Positions 44,608-53,908 of a DNA stretch of 64,000 bases are shown here, piece by piece. Position numbers and translations under genes: made by a program. Positions within the stretch are counted from its first letter, which is position 1; each line of letters starts with the position of its first letter. The stretch comes from Stenotrophomonas sp. SAU14A_NAIMI4_5 (lineage in GTDB: Bacteria; Pseudomonadota; Gammaproteobacteria; Xanthomonadales; Xanthomonadaceae), in the NCBI RefSeq assembly GCF_003086795.1, contig NZ_CP026003.1, positions 160,445 to 224,444 on the forward strand, read 5' to 3'. The notes under the pieces are model-generated. The model made no database searches. It was given only the letters and a program-made list of their open reading frames with translations, and was not told the origin of the DNA.

Positions 44608-45495
44608 TCAGCGCGCCAGCAGCTCGCGCGCGTCCTGCCCGGCCTCGCAATGCACGAACAGCACCGGCACGCCGTGCGCTTCCAGCACTGCGGCCATCTG
44701 CCGCTGGCGCATCAGGAACTGCTCGTAGATGCCCTGCAGGCGGTCGCAGTCGCCCTTGCTGTGGTTGTAGTACGCGCACCAGCCGGCCGGATCGAACAGC
44801 GCCATGCGTGCCTCGCCCTGCGTATAGCGCAGCAGCGGCTCGGGCGCGTTTTCCAGCCACTCGTCCTGGCCCGGGGCCATGATCGCGGTCTCGATCAGCG
44901 GCCACAGCGCGGCCAGGCCCTGGTTGTCGTACTGCATCGACATCATCGCGGCCAGGTCGTTCACGGTGAAGTAGCGCGCGTGCTCGATGCGGGCACCGAA
45001 GCTGTTCTGCGCCATCAGCGCCGTATCGGCATGGGCCATGCCATTGGCCAGCAGCACCTCTTCCAGCGCATCGGCCACGGCCGTAGTGGTGGCCACGTCG
45101 CTGCCGGTCAGCAGGAAGGGCACCACGCGCAGGCCACCGCCCACCAGCGTCGCATCGGCCTGGAACGGCAGCGGCACTTCACCATCGGCGCCGGCACCGA
45201 AGGCCAGCAGGCGCGGGCCCTGGCTGCGGCCGGGGGCACGCATCTGCAGTTCTTCCAGGCGGCGGTGGATCGGCCAGCCCGGGCGCAGGATTTCAGCGGG
45301 GTCGAAATGGGCGGCGGCGAACACCAGGTCCAGCTCGGCCACCTGCGGCACCAGCTTGGCCAGGTCACGGCCGATACGGTCGGCCAGTTCACCGGCCTGG
45401 TCGGCGCTGAGCACCGCCTGGCGGGGGATTTCGCCGTTGGCCAGTTCCAGGGCCAGCACGCCAAGGGCATTCATCGCGGGGTCGGGTTTGCTCAT
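44608..45495 (-). CDS. Conserved hypothetical protein
   Basis: A 295-residue soluble protein I do not recognise. It starts MSKPDPAMNALGVLALELAN and contains 'QNSFGARIEHARYFTVNDLA', 'AAMMSMQYDNQGLAALWPLI' and 'WCAYYNHSKGDCDRLQGIYE'. No signal peptide or membrane segment. Good codon use and a conserved-looking C-terminus suggest a real, probably Xanthomonadaceae-wide gene. It is divergent from the thiolase gene with a 108-bp gap. Confidence 0.75.
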   Translation of the reverse strand: MSKPDPAMNALGVLALELANGEIPRQAVLSADQAGELADRIGRDLAKLVPQVAELDLVFAAAHFDPAEILRPGWPIHRRLEELQMRAPGRSQGPRLLAFGAGADGEVPLPFQADATLVGGGLRVVPFLLTGSDVATTTAVADALEEVLLANGMAHADTALMAQNSFGARIEHARYFTVNDLAAMMSMQYDNQGLAALWPLIETAIMAPGQDEWLENAPEPLLRYTQGEARMALFDPAGWCAYYNHSKGDCDRLQGIYEQFLMRQRQMAAVLEAHGVPVLFVHCEAGQDARELLAR

Positions 45496-45603
45496 GGTTC
45501 CACGGTTGGCCCATCACAGGGCGGCAGCTACACTTGGCTCCATTATGCCTGCTCCGTCGTGCAGGCCATGTTGCAGACACCCTCATCCATGCCAGGTATC
45601 TCC

Positions 45604-46884
45604 ATGCCCAACGCTCGTCCCGTCGCCATCCTCGGTGGCGTCCGCATTCCGTTCTGCCGCCAGAACACCGCGTATTCGGATGTCGGCAACCTCGGCATGT
45701 CGGTGCGGACACTGGGTGCGCTGGTCGAACGCTTCGGCCTGCACGGCCAGCAGCTCGGCGAAGTGGCGATGGGCGCGGTCATCAAGCATTCCAGCGACTG
45801 GAACCTGGGCCGTGAAGCCACGCTGTCCTCGGGCCTGTCGCCGTTGACCCCGGGCATCACCCTGCAGCGCGCCTGTGGCACCTCGCTGGACAGCATCATC
45901 ACCGTGGCCAACAAGATCGCCCTGGGGCAGATCGAATCGGGCATCGGCGGCGGCTCGGACACCACCTCCGACGTGCCGATCGTGTACGGCAAGAAGCTGC
46001 GTGCACGCCTGCTGGCCGCCAACCGGGCCAAGAGCACCGGCGACAAGATCCGCGCGCTGACCGCCGGCTTCAAGCTCTCCGAACTCAAGCCCGAGTTCCC
46101 TGGCGTGGCCGAGCCGCGTACCGGCAAGAGCATGGGCGACCACTGCGAGGACATGGCCAAGGAATGGAACATCTCGCGTGATTCGCAGGACGAATGGGCG
46201 GTGTCCTCGCACAAGAAGCTGGCCGCTGCCTACGAGAGCGGCTTCTTCAACGACCTGATCGCCCCGTTCCGTGGCGTCGAGCGGGACAACATCCTGCGCG
46301 CGGATACCTCGCTGGAAAAGCTGGCCACGCTGAAGCCGGCCTTCGACAAGGTGTCGGGTCGCGGCACGCTGACCGCCGCCAATTCCACCCCGCTCACCGA
46401 TGGTGCCGCCGCGGTGCTGCTGGCCAGCGAGGAATGGGCCCGCGCGCACGGCCACGAGCCGCAGGCCTACCTGCGCGATGCCCACGTGTCCGCGGTGGAT
46501 TTCGTGCACGGCGAAGGCCTGCTGATGGCCCCGACCGTGGCCGTGCCGGAGATGCTCAAGCGCAACGGCCTGACCCTGCAGGATTTCGACATCTATGAGA
46601 TCCACGAAGCCTTCGCCGCGCAGGTGCTGTGCACCCTGCGTGCGTGGGAGAGCGAGGATTACTGCCGCAACCGCCTGGGCCTGGATGCACCGATGGGCCG
46701 CATCGACCCGGACAAGATCAACCTGCTGGGTTCGTCGCTGGCCACCGGCCACCCGTTTGCCGCCACCGGTGCCCGCGTGATCGCGACGGCGGCCAAGCAG
46801 CTGGCCGAACGCGGCGGCGGCCGCGCGCTGGTGTCGATCTGCACCGCCGGTGGCATGGGCGTGGTGGCGATCGTCGAACGCTGA
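45604..46884 (+). CDS. Acetyl-CoA C-acyltransferase (FadI-type thiolase)
   Basis: A 426-residue thiolase. Active-site residues: C91 in 'LQRACGTSLDS', the His in 'YEIHEAFAAQVLC' and the second Cys in 'VSICTAGGMGVVAIVER'. 'GSSLATGHPFAATGARVI' is the thiolase signature. Length and 'GGGSDTTSDVP' fit FadI, which cleaves 3-ketoacyl-CoA in fatty-acid oxidation. No fadJ-like gene adjoins it. ATG 45604 (MPNARPVAILGG) has an AGG at correct distance; an in-frame ATG at 45589 is an alternative. A terminator follows. Confidence 0.9.
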   Translation: MPNARPVAILGGVRIPFCRQNTAYSDVGNLGMSVRTLGALVERFGLHGQQLGEVAMGAVIKHSSDWNLGREATLSSGLSPLTPGITLQRACGTSLDSIITVANKIALGQIESGIGGGSDTTSDVPIVYGKKLRARLLAANRAKSTGDKIRALTAGFKLSELKPEFPGVAEPRTGKSMGDHCEDMAKEWNISRDSQDEWAVSSHKKLAAAYESGFFNDLIAPFRGVERDNILRADTSLEKLATLKPAFDKVSGRGTLTAANSTPLTDGAAAVLLASEEWARAHGHEPQAYLRDAHVSAVDFVHGEGLLMAPTVAVPEMLKRNGLTLQDFDIYEIHEAFAAQVLCTLRAWESEDYCRNRLGLDAPMGRIDPDKINLLGSSLATGHPFAATGARVIATAAKQLAERGGGRALVSICTAGGMGVVAIVER

Positions 46885-46903
46885 TTGCATCCATCGAACA
46901 ACA

Positions 46904-46935
46904 AAAAACGCCGCCCATCGGGCGGCGTTTCTTTT
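46904..46935. terminator. Terminator after thiolase gene, bidirectional
   Basis: AAAAAACGCCGCCC-ATC-GGGCGGCGTTTCTTTT: a 9-10 bp stem with T-rich 3' side and A-rich 5' side, so it can serve both the thiolase gene and hemY. Confidence 0.9.
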
Positions 46936-46936
46936 G

Positions 46937-46961
46937 GTGGGTGCCGACCGTTGGTCGGCAC
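46937..46961. repeat. SMAG palindrome
   Basis: GTGGGTGCCGACC-GTT-GGTCGGCAC, directly after the terminator and 13 bp before the hemY stop. Confidence 0.85.
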
Positions 46962-46974
46962 ACCTCAGCCATGC

Positions 46975-48270
46975 TCACGGCACCCGCGGGTTGCCGAACT
47001 CGTCGCGCACCTCATTGGCGTCATACACCGGCGGCTGCGCGGCAGCAGGCAGCTCTTCCACCGTGCTGCGCGGCGCCACATCGGCCGCATGCACCAGCGC
47101 CACGCTGTCCTCGCCACGCTGCAGGCGCAGCGCATTGGCCAGGCACTGTGCGGCCAGTGCGTGTTCGCCACGCTGGGCAAACGCTTCACCCAGCGCCTCC
47201 CATGCCGGCGCACCGGCACCGGCCGCGATGGCCTCGTGCAGGAACGCATCGGCGGCATCCCACTGCTGCTGGGCGAGGGCGATGCGGCCCTGCGCCAGGC
47301 GCAGCGCAGCCGAATCCTCATGCACGTTGCGCCAGCGCGCCAGGTTGGCCTGGCGGGTGGCCAGGCGTTCGGCAGGCAGGCGGCCATACAGCGCCACCAG
47401 CTCATCGTCCCAGCGATGGTCCAGCGCCTGCTCCAGGGCCAGCAGCGCCGGCTCGTCCCAGTCCAGGGCCACCGCACGGGTGGCGTAGGCGGCCACCACG
47501 TCCGGGGTCGGTCGCAGCGCCTTCGGCGTGGCTTCCCACTGCGCGGCCAGCGCGTTCACATCGCCTGCTTCCAGCAGGGCCTGCGCAGCGAGGCGGGCTT
47601 CCAGTTCGCTGCTGGCATCGGTCGGAAGCACCTTGCTCTGCCGCAGCGCACCCAGCTGGCCGTACGCCTCGTGCGCGCGCCCGGCCTGCGCCAGCGCTTC
47701 GGTACGCAGCCACAGGCCACGCGGCGGCAGCGGCTGGATCGCCGCCACGTCCAGCGCATTGATCGCATCCACCGGCAGGTCGCGTGCCAGCAGCTGTTCG
47801 GCGCGCAGCAGCGCATGCAGCGTGGCATCACTTTCACCCAGGCGCTGCAGCAGTGCCTCGCCCGACGCGGCATCGGCACGCGACTGCGCGCTGCGCACCG
47901 CATTGGCCAGCGCCACCGCGCTCACTTCCGGGTCGGCTGCGGCGCCATCCAGCAGCTTCTCCGCGCGCTGCCAGTGGCCGTGTTCGTAGGCCTGCAGGCC
48001 ATCGATCAGGCGCACGCGGCCCTGCTTGCGGCGGTACCGGCCCCAAGCGCGGAACGGCGCCGCCACCAGGCTCCACAGCAGCCACAGCACCAGCACGCCG
48101 ATCACCGACAGCAGGGCCACCTTGGGCAGGTTGCTGTGGTAGTCGTAGCCGCCGTAGCGCAGGGTCACTTCGCCGTAACGGTTCAGATCATCGGTGCCGA
48201 GCCATTGCGCAGCCACCACGCCGATGGCCACGGCCAGCAGCAGTACGACCAGGGATTGCAGGGGTTTCAT
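46975..48270 (-). CDS. hemY: HemY-like TPR membrane protein
   Basis: A 431-residue protein with two N-terminal membrane helices (about 5-24 and 50-72), the HemY_N pattern 'LNRYGEVTLRYGGYDYHSNL', and TPR-like repeats thereafter. It is distinct from the Gram-positive HemY enzyme and its role in porphyrin metabolism is not settled. It sits 6 bp after hemX, in the usual hemD-hemX-hemY order. Confidence 0.9.
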   Translation of the reverse strand: MKPLQSLVVLLLAVAIGVVAAQWLGTDDLNRYGEVTLRYGGYDYHSNLPKVALLSVIGVLVLWLLWSLVAAPFRAWGRYRRKQGRVRLIDGLQAYEHGHWQRAEKLLDGAAADPEVSAVALANAVRSAQSRADAASGEALLQRLGESDATLHALLRAEQLLARDLPVDAINALDVAAIQPLPPRGLWLRTEALAQAGRAHEAYGQLGALRQSKVLPTDASSELEARLAAQALLEAGDVNALAAQWEATPKALRPTPDVVAAYATRAVALDWDEPALLALEQALDHRWDDELVALYGRLPAERLATRQANLARWRNVHEDSAALRLAQGRIALAQQQWDAADAFLHEAIAAGAGAPAWEALGEAFAQRGEHALAAQCLANALRLQRGEDSVALVHAADVAPRSTVEELPAAAQPPVYDANEVRDEFGNPRVP

Positions 48271-48276
48271 CGGGCG

Positions 48277-49254
48277 TTACCTCCGGTCGGTCTGGGAGCG
48301 CAGTTGTTGCAGGGTGCTGCCAAGCACGCTGCTCTCGGCCTGCAGGGGGGCCTTGCGCAAGGCCTGAAGTTCAGCATGTTGCGCGCGCAGGCCCGGTGAA
48401 TCCGGCCAGCGCCGCTGCGCCCAGTGGGCCACGCGGTTCAGCGCGGCATCACGGCCGCTGCGGTCGCCACGCTCGATGGCCGCGCGGGCCAGGGTCAGTT
48501 CCAGCTGCAGCGCGTCATCGGCGGCGGCGCGCTCGGCCTGGGTCAGCGGGCCGTTCAAGCGGGTCGGGGTGATATCCACGAAGGGCGCCAGCGCCGATTG
48601 CCACCACGGCTTGGCAGCCGCTTCGGCCGGCGAGGGCGGCAGCTCGGAGGGCAGTCCCTGCAGCGCCTGGGCAACGGCATTCAGTCGGTGCAGCGCCTGC
48701 ACGCGCGGGCCCGTGCCCAGTGCATCCAGCGCGTCGCGTTCCTGCACCAGCGCCTGGCGCAGGTTCAGGCCTTCGTTGTCCGGCAGGTCGGCCAATGCGG
48801 TGGCGGCCTGCGCATACAGGCGGCGCGCGCCTTCCACATCGTCGGCAAAGGCCAGCCGTTGCGCGGCCTGGGTCAGCAGCAGCTCGGCCTCGTCGCGCTG
48901 CACGGCCTGGCGGCCCTGGTTGGCACTTTCAGTCAGCCGGGTCAGGTTCTCCTCCAGCAGCGCGCTGCGCTGGGACAGGCCCAGCATTTCATCGCGCAGC
49001 ACGCGGTTGGTGGCGGCAGCATCCTGCAGGCGCTGGCTGGTCGCGCGCTGGTCGCGGCGCAGGGCCTCGACGGTGGCCTCCAGCCCCTTCAGCTGCACGT
49101 CCGTGCTCTGTGCCTGTGCCGCCCGGTCGCGCTGCTGTTGCTGCCAGTAATGCCAGCCGGCGTAGCCCGCGGCGCCCAGCACTACCACCACCGCAAGCGG
49201 CAGCAGCCAGCGTGCAGGACGGCGGGAGGGGGCAGGTGGCGGGGTGTCGTTCAT
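48277..49254 (-). CDS. hemX: HemX-like uroporphyrinogen-III methylase family membrane protein
   Basis: A 325-residue protein. One membrane helix (about residues 17-37) follows a Pro-rich head; a coiled-coil stretch rich in Gln/Arg/Leu ('LEATVEALRRDQRATSQRLQ') comes next. The C-terminal domain 'QSALAPFVDITPTRLNGPLT' fits HemX. Though often annotated as a methyltransferase, it lacks a SAM site. It has been linked to tetrapyrrole metabolism by gene position only. Confidence 0.88.
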   Translation of the reverse strand: MNDTPPPAPSRRPARWLLPLAVVVVLGAAGYAGWHYWQQQQRDRAAQAQSTDVQLKGLEATVEALRRDQRATSQRLQDAAATNRVLRDEMLGLSQRSALLEENLTRLTESANQGRQAVQRDEAELLLTQAAQRLAFADDVEGARRLYAQAATALADLPDNEGLNLRQALVQERDALDALGTGPRVQALHRLNAVAQALQGLPSELPPSPAEAAAKPWWQSALAPFVDITPTRLNGPLTQAERAAADDALQLELTLARAAIERGDRSGRDAALNRVAHWAQRRWPDSPGLRAQHAELQALRKAPLQAESSVLGSTLQQLRSQTDRR

Positions 49255-49358
49255 CGGGCTTCCTTGTCGGCGGCCTCGCCGGCGGGGAGCCAGCAGGCAG
49301 CGTTGGACACAGCATTACCGTTGGCGCTGAACCCGGCAAGCGTGTGCCGGGTGCCTGT

Positions 49359-50147
49359 TCAGGTCGCTGCCGGGGCAGTGAGCGCGGCGTGTGCGGCCGC
49401 CGTCACCTGGGTGACGGTGGGCCCTTCGCTGCGGACTACGCTGGCAAACCCCAGCGCCCGCGCCTGCTCGGCCAGGCGTTCGCTGGCGGCCAGCACGATG
49501 GCCTGTTCACACAGGCGCTGCTGCCAACCGGGGGACAGCTGCTGCCAGAAGCGCTGCAGGGCCTCGCCGCTGCTGACGGCCAGCAACCACGGCGTCCCCG
49601 AGTGGGCCAATCGCGCCAGTTTTCGCCGCGGTATCACCAGCGGCACCCGCTGGTAGATGTCGGCACGAATGATCCGCGCGCCCGCCGCCTCAAGCTGTGC
49701 GGCGATCAGGCCACGGCCGCCGGGCGCGGTCACCAGGCCGACATCCGTGCCGCGCACGTCGGCCAGCACCGGCAGGCGCAGCAGGCCTTCGCTGTCCATC
49801 CGCTGCGGTGCGTGCACGTCGGTGATGCCGTGCGCGTGCAGGGCGCGCGCGGTGCCTTCGCCCACGGTCAGCCACGGGCCACGCTGGGCCGCCGGCAGGT
49901 GCTGCAGTGCCGCAGCGGCCGCGACCGCCGCCGGGCTGGTGAACACCACGCGCGCGCAGGACAGCGCCCGGTTCAGCCACTGTTCGACCGCCGCGCCCTG
50001 CAGCCGCTGCAGCCGCCACGGCGACAACGCCACGGTGGCCCCGCCCAGCCTGGCCGCAGCCAGCCTCAGCCCGGCATGCTGTCCCTGCGGCCGCAGCGAG
50101 ATCAGGGTCCAGCCAGTGGGTATCGTATGGTTGGCCATTGACGTCAT
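49359..50147 (-). CDS. hemD: Uroporphyrinogen-III synthase
   Basis: A 262-residue HemD enzyme that closes hydroxymethylbilane to uroporphyrinogen III in haem synthesis. Features: 'WTLISLRPQGQHAGLRLAAA', 'RVVFTSPAAVAAAAAL', 'WLTVGEGTARALHAHGITDV', 'LVTAPGGRGLIAAQLEAAGA' and 'PWLLAVSSGEALQRFW'. Start taken at ATG 50147, preceded by GAAGG; ATG 50138 is a possible alternative. Separated from hemX by 104 bp and transcribed away from the thioesterase gene. Confidence 0.88.
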   Translation of the reverse strand: MTSMANHTIPTGWTLISLRPQGQHAGLRLAAARLGGATVALSPWRLQRLQGAAVEQWLNRALSCARVVFTSPAAVAAAAALQHLPAAQRGPWLTVGEGTARALHAHGITDVHAPQRMDSEGLLRLPVLADVRGTDVGLVTAPGGRGLIAAQLEAAGARIIRADIYQRVPLVIPRRKLARLAHSGTPWLLAVSSGEALQRFWQQLSPGWQQRLCEQAIVLAASERLAEQARALGFASVVRSEGPTVTQVTAAAHAALTAPAAT

Positions 50148-50181
50148 TATGCGGGCCCTTCGTTGTCGTGGTTGCTGCTCG

Positions 50182-50649
50182 ATGTCCGCTGATGCCCTGA
50201 CCTCCTCGCTGGCCTCCCTGCAGGACGTGCTTGACTGCATGCCGGCGGTCCGTGCGATGCAGATCCGCCTGGATGGCTACGCCGATGGCGTGCTGCGCAT
50301 CACCGCGCCGCTGGCCGCCAACGTCAACGACAAGGGCAACGCCTTCGGTGGCAGCCTGGCCTCGGTGCTGACCCTGTCGGGCTGGGCGCTGGTCAGCCTG
50401 CGCCTGCGCCTGGCCGGGCACGATGCCGAGGTCTACGTGGCCGACAGCAACCTGCGCTACCTGGCCCCGGTCTACGAAGACCTGCACGCCCACGCCGAAA
50501 CCGCCGAAGCCAGCAGCTGGGATACCTTCCTGGCCACCTTCCGCCAGCGCGGCAAGGCCCGCATCAGCATTGTCGCCCGCCAGCCGGGGGCCGATGGCCG
50601 TTCGGCCGCCGAGCTGAGCGGTCGCTTCGTTGCCTTCGCCAAAGGGTAG
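50182..50649 (+). CDS. YiiD-type C-terminal-domain thioesterase
   Basis: A 155-residue hotdog-like protein matching the putative thioesterase domain of YiiD: 'PLAANVNDKGNAFGGSLASV', 'LTLSGWALVSLRLRLAGHDA' and 'VADSNLRYLAPVYEDLHAHA'. Usually found alone or fused to an acetyltransferase; here it is alone. Substrate unknown. ATG 50182 (MSADALTS) is preferred over an earlier ATG at 50149, which overlaps the hemD control region. Confidence 0.85.
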   Translation: MSADALTSSLASLQDVLDCMPAVRAMQIRLDGYADGVLRITAPLAANVNDKGNAFGGSLASVLTLSGWALVSLRLRLAGHDAEVYVADSNLRYLAPVYEDLHAHAETAEASSWDTFLATFRQRGKARISIVARQPGADGRSAAELSGRFVAFAKG

Positions 50650-50681
50650 GATGGCAGGCTGACGTCCTGGGGAAACCACCA

Positions 50682-51113
50682 ATGCGCCGCCTGATCCAGT
50701 TCCTGATGTGCTCCCTGCTGCTGGTCAGTGCCGTGGCCGGTGCCGCTGCCGACGACCTCACCCGCAAGCAGCGCAAGCTGCTGGAAGAGACCCAGATCGC
50801 CTACGGCGCGACCATCCGCTGGGGCAGCATGGACGATGCCATTGCCTACCTGGACCCGGAGCTGCGCAAGGAAAAGCCGCCCACCGAGTTCGAGCTCAAC
50901 CGTTACGCGCAGCTGCGCGTGTCCTCCTACCGCGAGCGCAGCAGCGCCTCGCTGGACGGTGGCCAGGTCGAGCGCCGGGTGGAAATCGGGGTGATCAACC
51001 AGAACACCCAGGCCGAGCGCACCGTGGTGGTGGTCGAGCGCTGGCGCTGGGACCCGGAAGCCAAGCGCTGGTGGCAGGCGGCCGGCCTGCCGGACCTGTG
51101 GAAGGGGCAGTGA
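50682..51113 (+). CDS. Exported hypothetical protein
   Basis: A 143-residue protein with a Sec signal (MRRLIQFLMCSLLLVSAVAGAAA). The mature part, 'TQIAYGATIRWGSMDDAIAY', 'RYAQLRVSSYRERSSASLDG' and 'TVVVVERWRWDPEAKRWWQ', resembles small NTF2-like periplasmic proteins but I cannot name it. Located 32 bp after the thioesterase gene. Confidence 0.75.
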   Translation: MRRLIQFLMCSLLLVSAVAGAAADDLTRKQRKLLEETQIAYGATIRWGSMDDAIAYLDPELRKEKPPTEFELNRYAQLRVSSYRERSSASLDGGQVERRVEIGVINQNTQAERTVVVVERWRWDPEAKRWWQAAGLPDLWKGQ

Positions 51114-51170
51114 CGGGCCCCCTGCGGCTTGTGCGACAATCGGCGCCCGCTTAATCGACCCGTGACCTGA

Positions 51171-51608
51171 GTGAATTACGAAGAGTTGCTGGCCTTTGCA
51201 GGCCGAAACCCGATGCTGTCCGCTGCCCTGGTCGGCCTGACCGTGGCCCTCATCGTCACCGAAACCCGCCGCCTGTTCCGGGGCTACAAGGGCATCAAGC
51301 CGGCCGAGCTGACCCACCTGATGAATGCCGGTGGCGCGGTCGTGGTCGATCTGTCGCCCAGCGCTGACTTTGAAAAGGGTCACATTGCCGGCAGCCGCAG
51401 TGCCCAGGCGAGCGCCTTCAACGCCGAGCACAAGCTGGTGGCCAACGCCAAGCAGAGCCCGGTGGTGCTGGTGTGCCGCAGCGGCAACGCCTCGGAAACC
51501 GCCGCCAAGGCGCTGAAGAAGGCCGGTTTCGAGAAGGTCTTCGTGCTGGAAGGCGGCATTCCCGCCTGGCAGCAGGCCGAGTTGCCGCTGGTCAAGGGCC
51601 GCAACTGA
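51171..51608 (+). CDS. Membrane-anchored rhodanese-like protein
   Basis: A 145-residue protein starting at GTG, with one membrane helix (about 14-32) followed by a rhodanese domain. The catalytic loop is 'VLVCRSGNASETAAKAL' with the active Cys; 'EKVFVLEGGIPAWQQAELPL' closes it. This is the YibN type, typically located just before secB, as here. It may transfer sulfur or support translocation; the role is unproven. Confidence 0.9.
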   Translation: MNYEELLAFAGRNPMLSAALVGLTVALIVTETRRLFRGYKGIKPAELTHLMNAGGAVVVDLSPSADFEKGHIAGSRSAQASAFNAEHKLVANAKQSPVVLVCRSGNASETAAKALKKAGFEKVFVLEGGIPAWQQAELPLVKGRN

Positions 51609-51707
51609 TTGCAGGGGATGGCGGAACTGGCCTTGTATGGGCCTGCCGCCGCCCCCAACCCTGTAGTTCGACACTCGTTTTCATTGCATTCATTGGAGTT
51701 ACTGGAA

Positions 51708-52226
51708 ATGTCCGAAGAGATCACCAACGGCGCCGCTGCGCCGGTCGATGCCGCCAACGGCCCCGCATTCACCGTCGAGAAGATCTACGTCAAGGACGTT
51801 TCCTTCGAATCGCCGAATGCCCCGACCATCTTCAATGACCAGGTGCAGCCGGAACTGCAGCTCAACCTGAACCAGCAGGTGCAGCGCCTGGGCGAGAACG
51901 CCTTCGAAGTCGTGCTGGCCGTCACCCTGACCTGCCAGGCCGGTGAGCGCACCGCCTACGTGGCCGAAGTGAAGCAGGCCGGCGTGTTCGGCCTGGTCGG
52001 CCTGGACCCGCAGTCCATCGACGTGCTGCTCGGCACCCAGTGCCCGAACATCCTGTTCCCGTACGTGCGCCAGCTGGTCAGCGACCTGATCCAGGCCGGC
52101 GGCTTCCCGCCGTTCTTCCTGCAGCCGATCAACTTCGAAGGCCTGTACGCAGAAACCCTGCGCCAGCGCCAGGAGCAGGGCGACGCACCGTCGCTGGCTG
52201 ACTCCGAGCCGGCCGGCAACGCCTGA
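51708..52226 (+). CDS. secB: Protein-export chaperone SecB
   Basis: A 172-residue SecB, which keeps preproteins unfolded and hands them to SecA. '[20 protein letters not shown]', '[20 protein letters not shown]', '[20 protein letters not shown]' and '[20 protein letters not shown]' are the conserved blocks. ATG 51708 was chosen as the start of the Ala-rich N-terminus; GGA lies just upstream. gpsA follows 20 bp later, the classical secB-gpsA arrangement. Confidence 0.97.
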   Translation: MSEEITNGAAAPVDAANGPAFTVEKIYVKDVSFESPNAPTIFNDQVQPELQLNLNQQVQRLGENAFEVVLAVTLTCQAGERTAYVAEVKQAGVFGLVGLDPQSIDVLLGTQCPNILFPYVRQLVSDLIQAGGFPPFFLQPINFEGLYAETLRQRQEQGDAPSLADSEPAGNA

Positions 52227-52246
52227 TCCCCGCTGCGACGTCACGG

Positions 52247-53272
52247 ATGAGCACTACCGCTGACAAGATCGCCGTGCTGGGCGCGGGTTCCTGGGGAACC
52301 GCGCTGGCCACCCTGCTTGCCCGGCACGGTCACCCGACCGTGCTGTGGGGGCGCGATGCCGCCGTGGTCGAAGCCATCGACCAGCGCCACGAGAACCCGC
52401 GTTACCTGCCGGGCATCCCCCTGCCGGACAGCCTGCGTGCGACCACCGACATGGCGGCCGCACTGCAGGATGCCGCCTGGGTGCTGGTGGTGACCCCGTC
52501 GCACGCGTTCAACGAAACCGTGCGTGCGCTGGCACCGCTGCGTCCGGCTGGTGCCGGCGTGGCGTGGGCCACCAAGGGTTTCGAACCCGGTTCGGGCCGC
52601 TTCCTGCATGAAGTGGCGCGCGAGATCCTGGGTGACGACGTGCCGCTGGCCGTGGTCACCGGGCCGTCGTTCGCCAAGGAAGTGACCTTGGGCCTGCCCA
52701 CCGCCATCACCGTGCACGGTGACGTGCCGGAGTTCGCGCAGACCGTGGCCGAAGCCATGCATGGCCCGGCGTTCCGCGCCTATACGGGCGATGACATGGT
52801 GGGTGCCGAGCTGGGCGGCGCGATGAAGAACGTGCTGGCCGTGGCCACCGGCGTGGCTGATGGCATGCAGCTGGGCCTGAACGCCCGTGCCGGCCTGATC
52901 ACGCGTGGCCTGAACGAGATGCTGCGGCTTGCCGCCGCCATCGGTGCCAAGCCGGAAACCCTGATGGGTCTGGCTGGCCTGGGCGACCTGGTGCTGACCT
53001 GCACCGGCGACCTGTCGCGCAACCGCCGCCTGGGCCTGGCCCTGGGCCGCGGGCAGACGCTGCAGGATGCCGTGCGCGAAATCGGCCAGGTGGTGGAATC
53101 GGTGCAGACCGCCGACGAAGTGATGCGACAGGCACGCCGCCATGGCATCGACCTGCCGATCTCTGATCGCGTTCGTGCCGTGCTGCACGGCGAGCAGACG
53201 CCTGCAGAAGGCCTGCGCGCCCTGCTGGCGCGGGAACAGAAACCGGAATACCCGGACACGCTGTTCAAGTGA
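52247..53272 (+). CDS. gpsA: Glycerol-3-phosphate dehydrogenase [NAD(P)+]
   Basis: A 341-residue GpsA that reduces dihydroxyacetone phosphate to sn-glycerol-3-phosphate for phospholipid synthesis. The nucleotide motif is GAGSWGTA; catalytic Lys regions are '[15 protein letters not shown]' and '[19 protein letters not shown]'; '[17 protein letters not shown]' and '[20 protein letters not shown]' confirm it. A strong terminator follows. Confidence 0.97.
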   Translation: MSTTADKIAVLGAGSWGTALATLLARHGHPTVLWGRDAAVVEAIDQRHENPRYLPGIPLPDSLRATTDMAAALQDAAWVLVVTPSHAFNETVRALAPLRPAGAGVAWATKGFEPGSGRFLHEVAREILGDDVPLAVVTGPSFAKEVTLGLPTAITVHGDVPEFAQTVAEAMHGPAFRAYTGDDMVGAELGGAMKNVLAVATGVADGMQLGLNARAGLITRGLNEMLRLAAAIGAKPETLMGLAGLGDLVLTCTGDLSRNRRLGLALGRGQTLQDAVREIGQVVESVQTADEVMRQARRHGIDLPISDRVRAVLHGEQTPAEGLRALLAREQKPEYPDTLFK

Positions 53273-53276
53273 ACCG

Positions 53277-53308
53277 AAAAGCCCCGGCCACGCGCCGGGG
53301 TTTTTTTT
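53277..53308 (+). terminator. Rho-independent terminator after gpsA
   Basis: AAAAGCCCCGGC-CACGC-GCCGGGGTTTTTTTT: an 8-bp GC stem with flanking A:T pairs and eight T residues. Confidence 0.95.
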
Positions 53309-53324
53309 GCGCGCGACGTCCGCC

Positions 53325-53786
53325 TCACTTCGCCCGTGGCGGCGCGCTGGTGTTGTCCATGTCCGAAAAGATCATCCACGGGCCATCGCCGACGCGCTGC
53401 AACGTGAGCGTGAACTTCCCGGTATCGCCCACATTGCTGCCGTAGGTGTACGCGCCGATGATGTAGCCGGTGCTGCCCTCTGTGGCATGCGCCAAGGCGC
53501 GCAACCGCAACGGGCTGCTGCCTTGGCCGGCATAGGCTGTCTCAATGGCCGCGCGCCCGCGCACCGGAGCATGCTCGCTCTGCAGCACGAATCCATCTTC
53601 GGTGAACAATGCCGCCAGTGCCTTCGCATCGCCGGAGCGCCAGGCCTGTTCGTAATCGCGCAGCACCCGGTCCAGGGCCGGGGGCAGGGCATCGTCGGGA
53701 AGTTGCGTGGCCGGCTGCTGTGCAGCGGCAGGCCCAGCCAGCAAAGCTACACAGAATAAGATCACGGCAAACCTTGAACCGCGCAT
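53325..53786 (-). CDS. Exported NTF2/SnoaL-like (DUF4440-type) protein
   Basis: A 153-residue protein with a Sec signal (MRGSRFAVILFCVALLAGPAAAQ). The remainder has the NTF2-like cone pattern 'LRDYEQAWRSGDAKALAALF', 'EDGFVLQSEHAPVRGRAAIE' and 'GKFTLTLQRVGDGPWMIFSD'. Such proteins bind small molecules or are isomerase-like; no catalytic residues can be assigned. Convergent with gpsA and divergent from the Ivy-like lipoprotein gene. Confidence 0.82.
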   Translation of the reverse strand: MRGSRFAVILFCVALLAGPAAAQQPATQLPDDALPPALDRVLRDYEQAWRSGDAKALAALFTEDGFVLQSEHAPVRGRAAIETAYAGQGSSPLRLRALAHATEGSTGYIIGAYTYGSNVGDTGKFTLTLQRVGDGPWMIFSDMDNTSAPPRAK

Positions 53787-53908
53787 GCGTCTGGGTCCTT
53801 GGCAGTCAGGGAAGCGGCCAGTGCAAGCCTAACGCCGGCCCATGCCCGATGGAATGCCCGCACCACGTAGAATCCCTCCGTCGCACACCACACACCCAAG
53901 GACAGGGA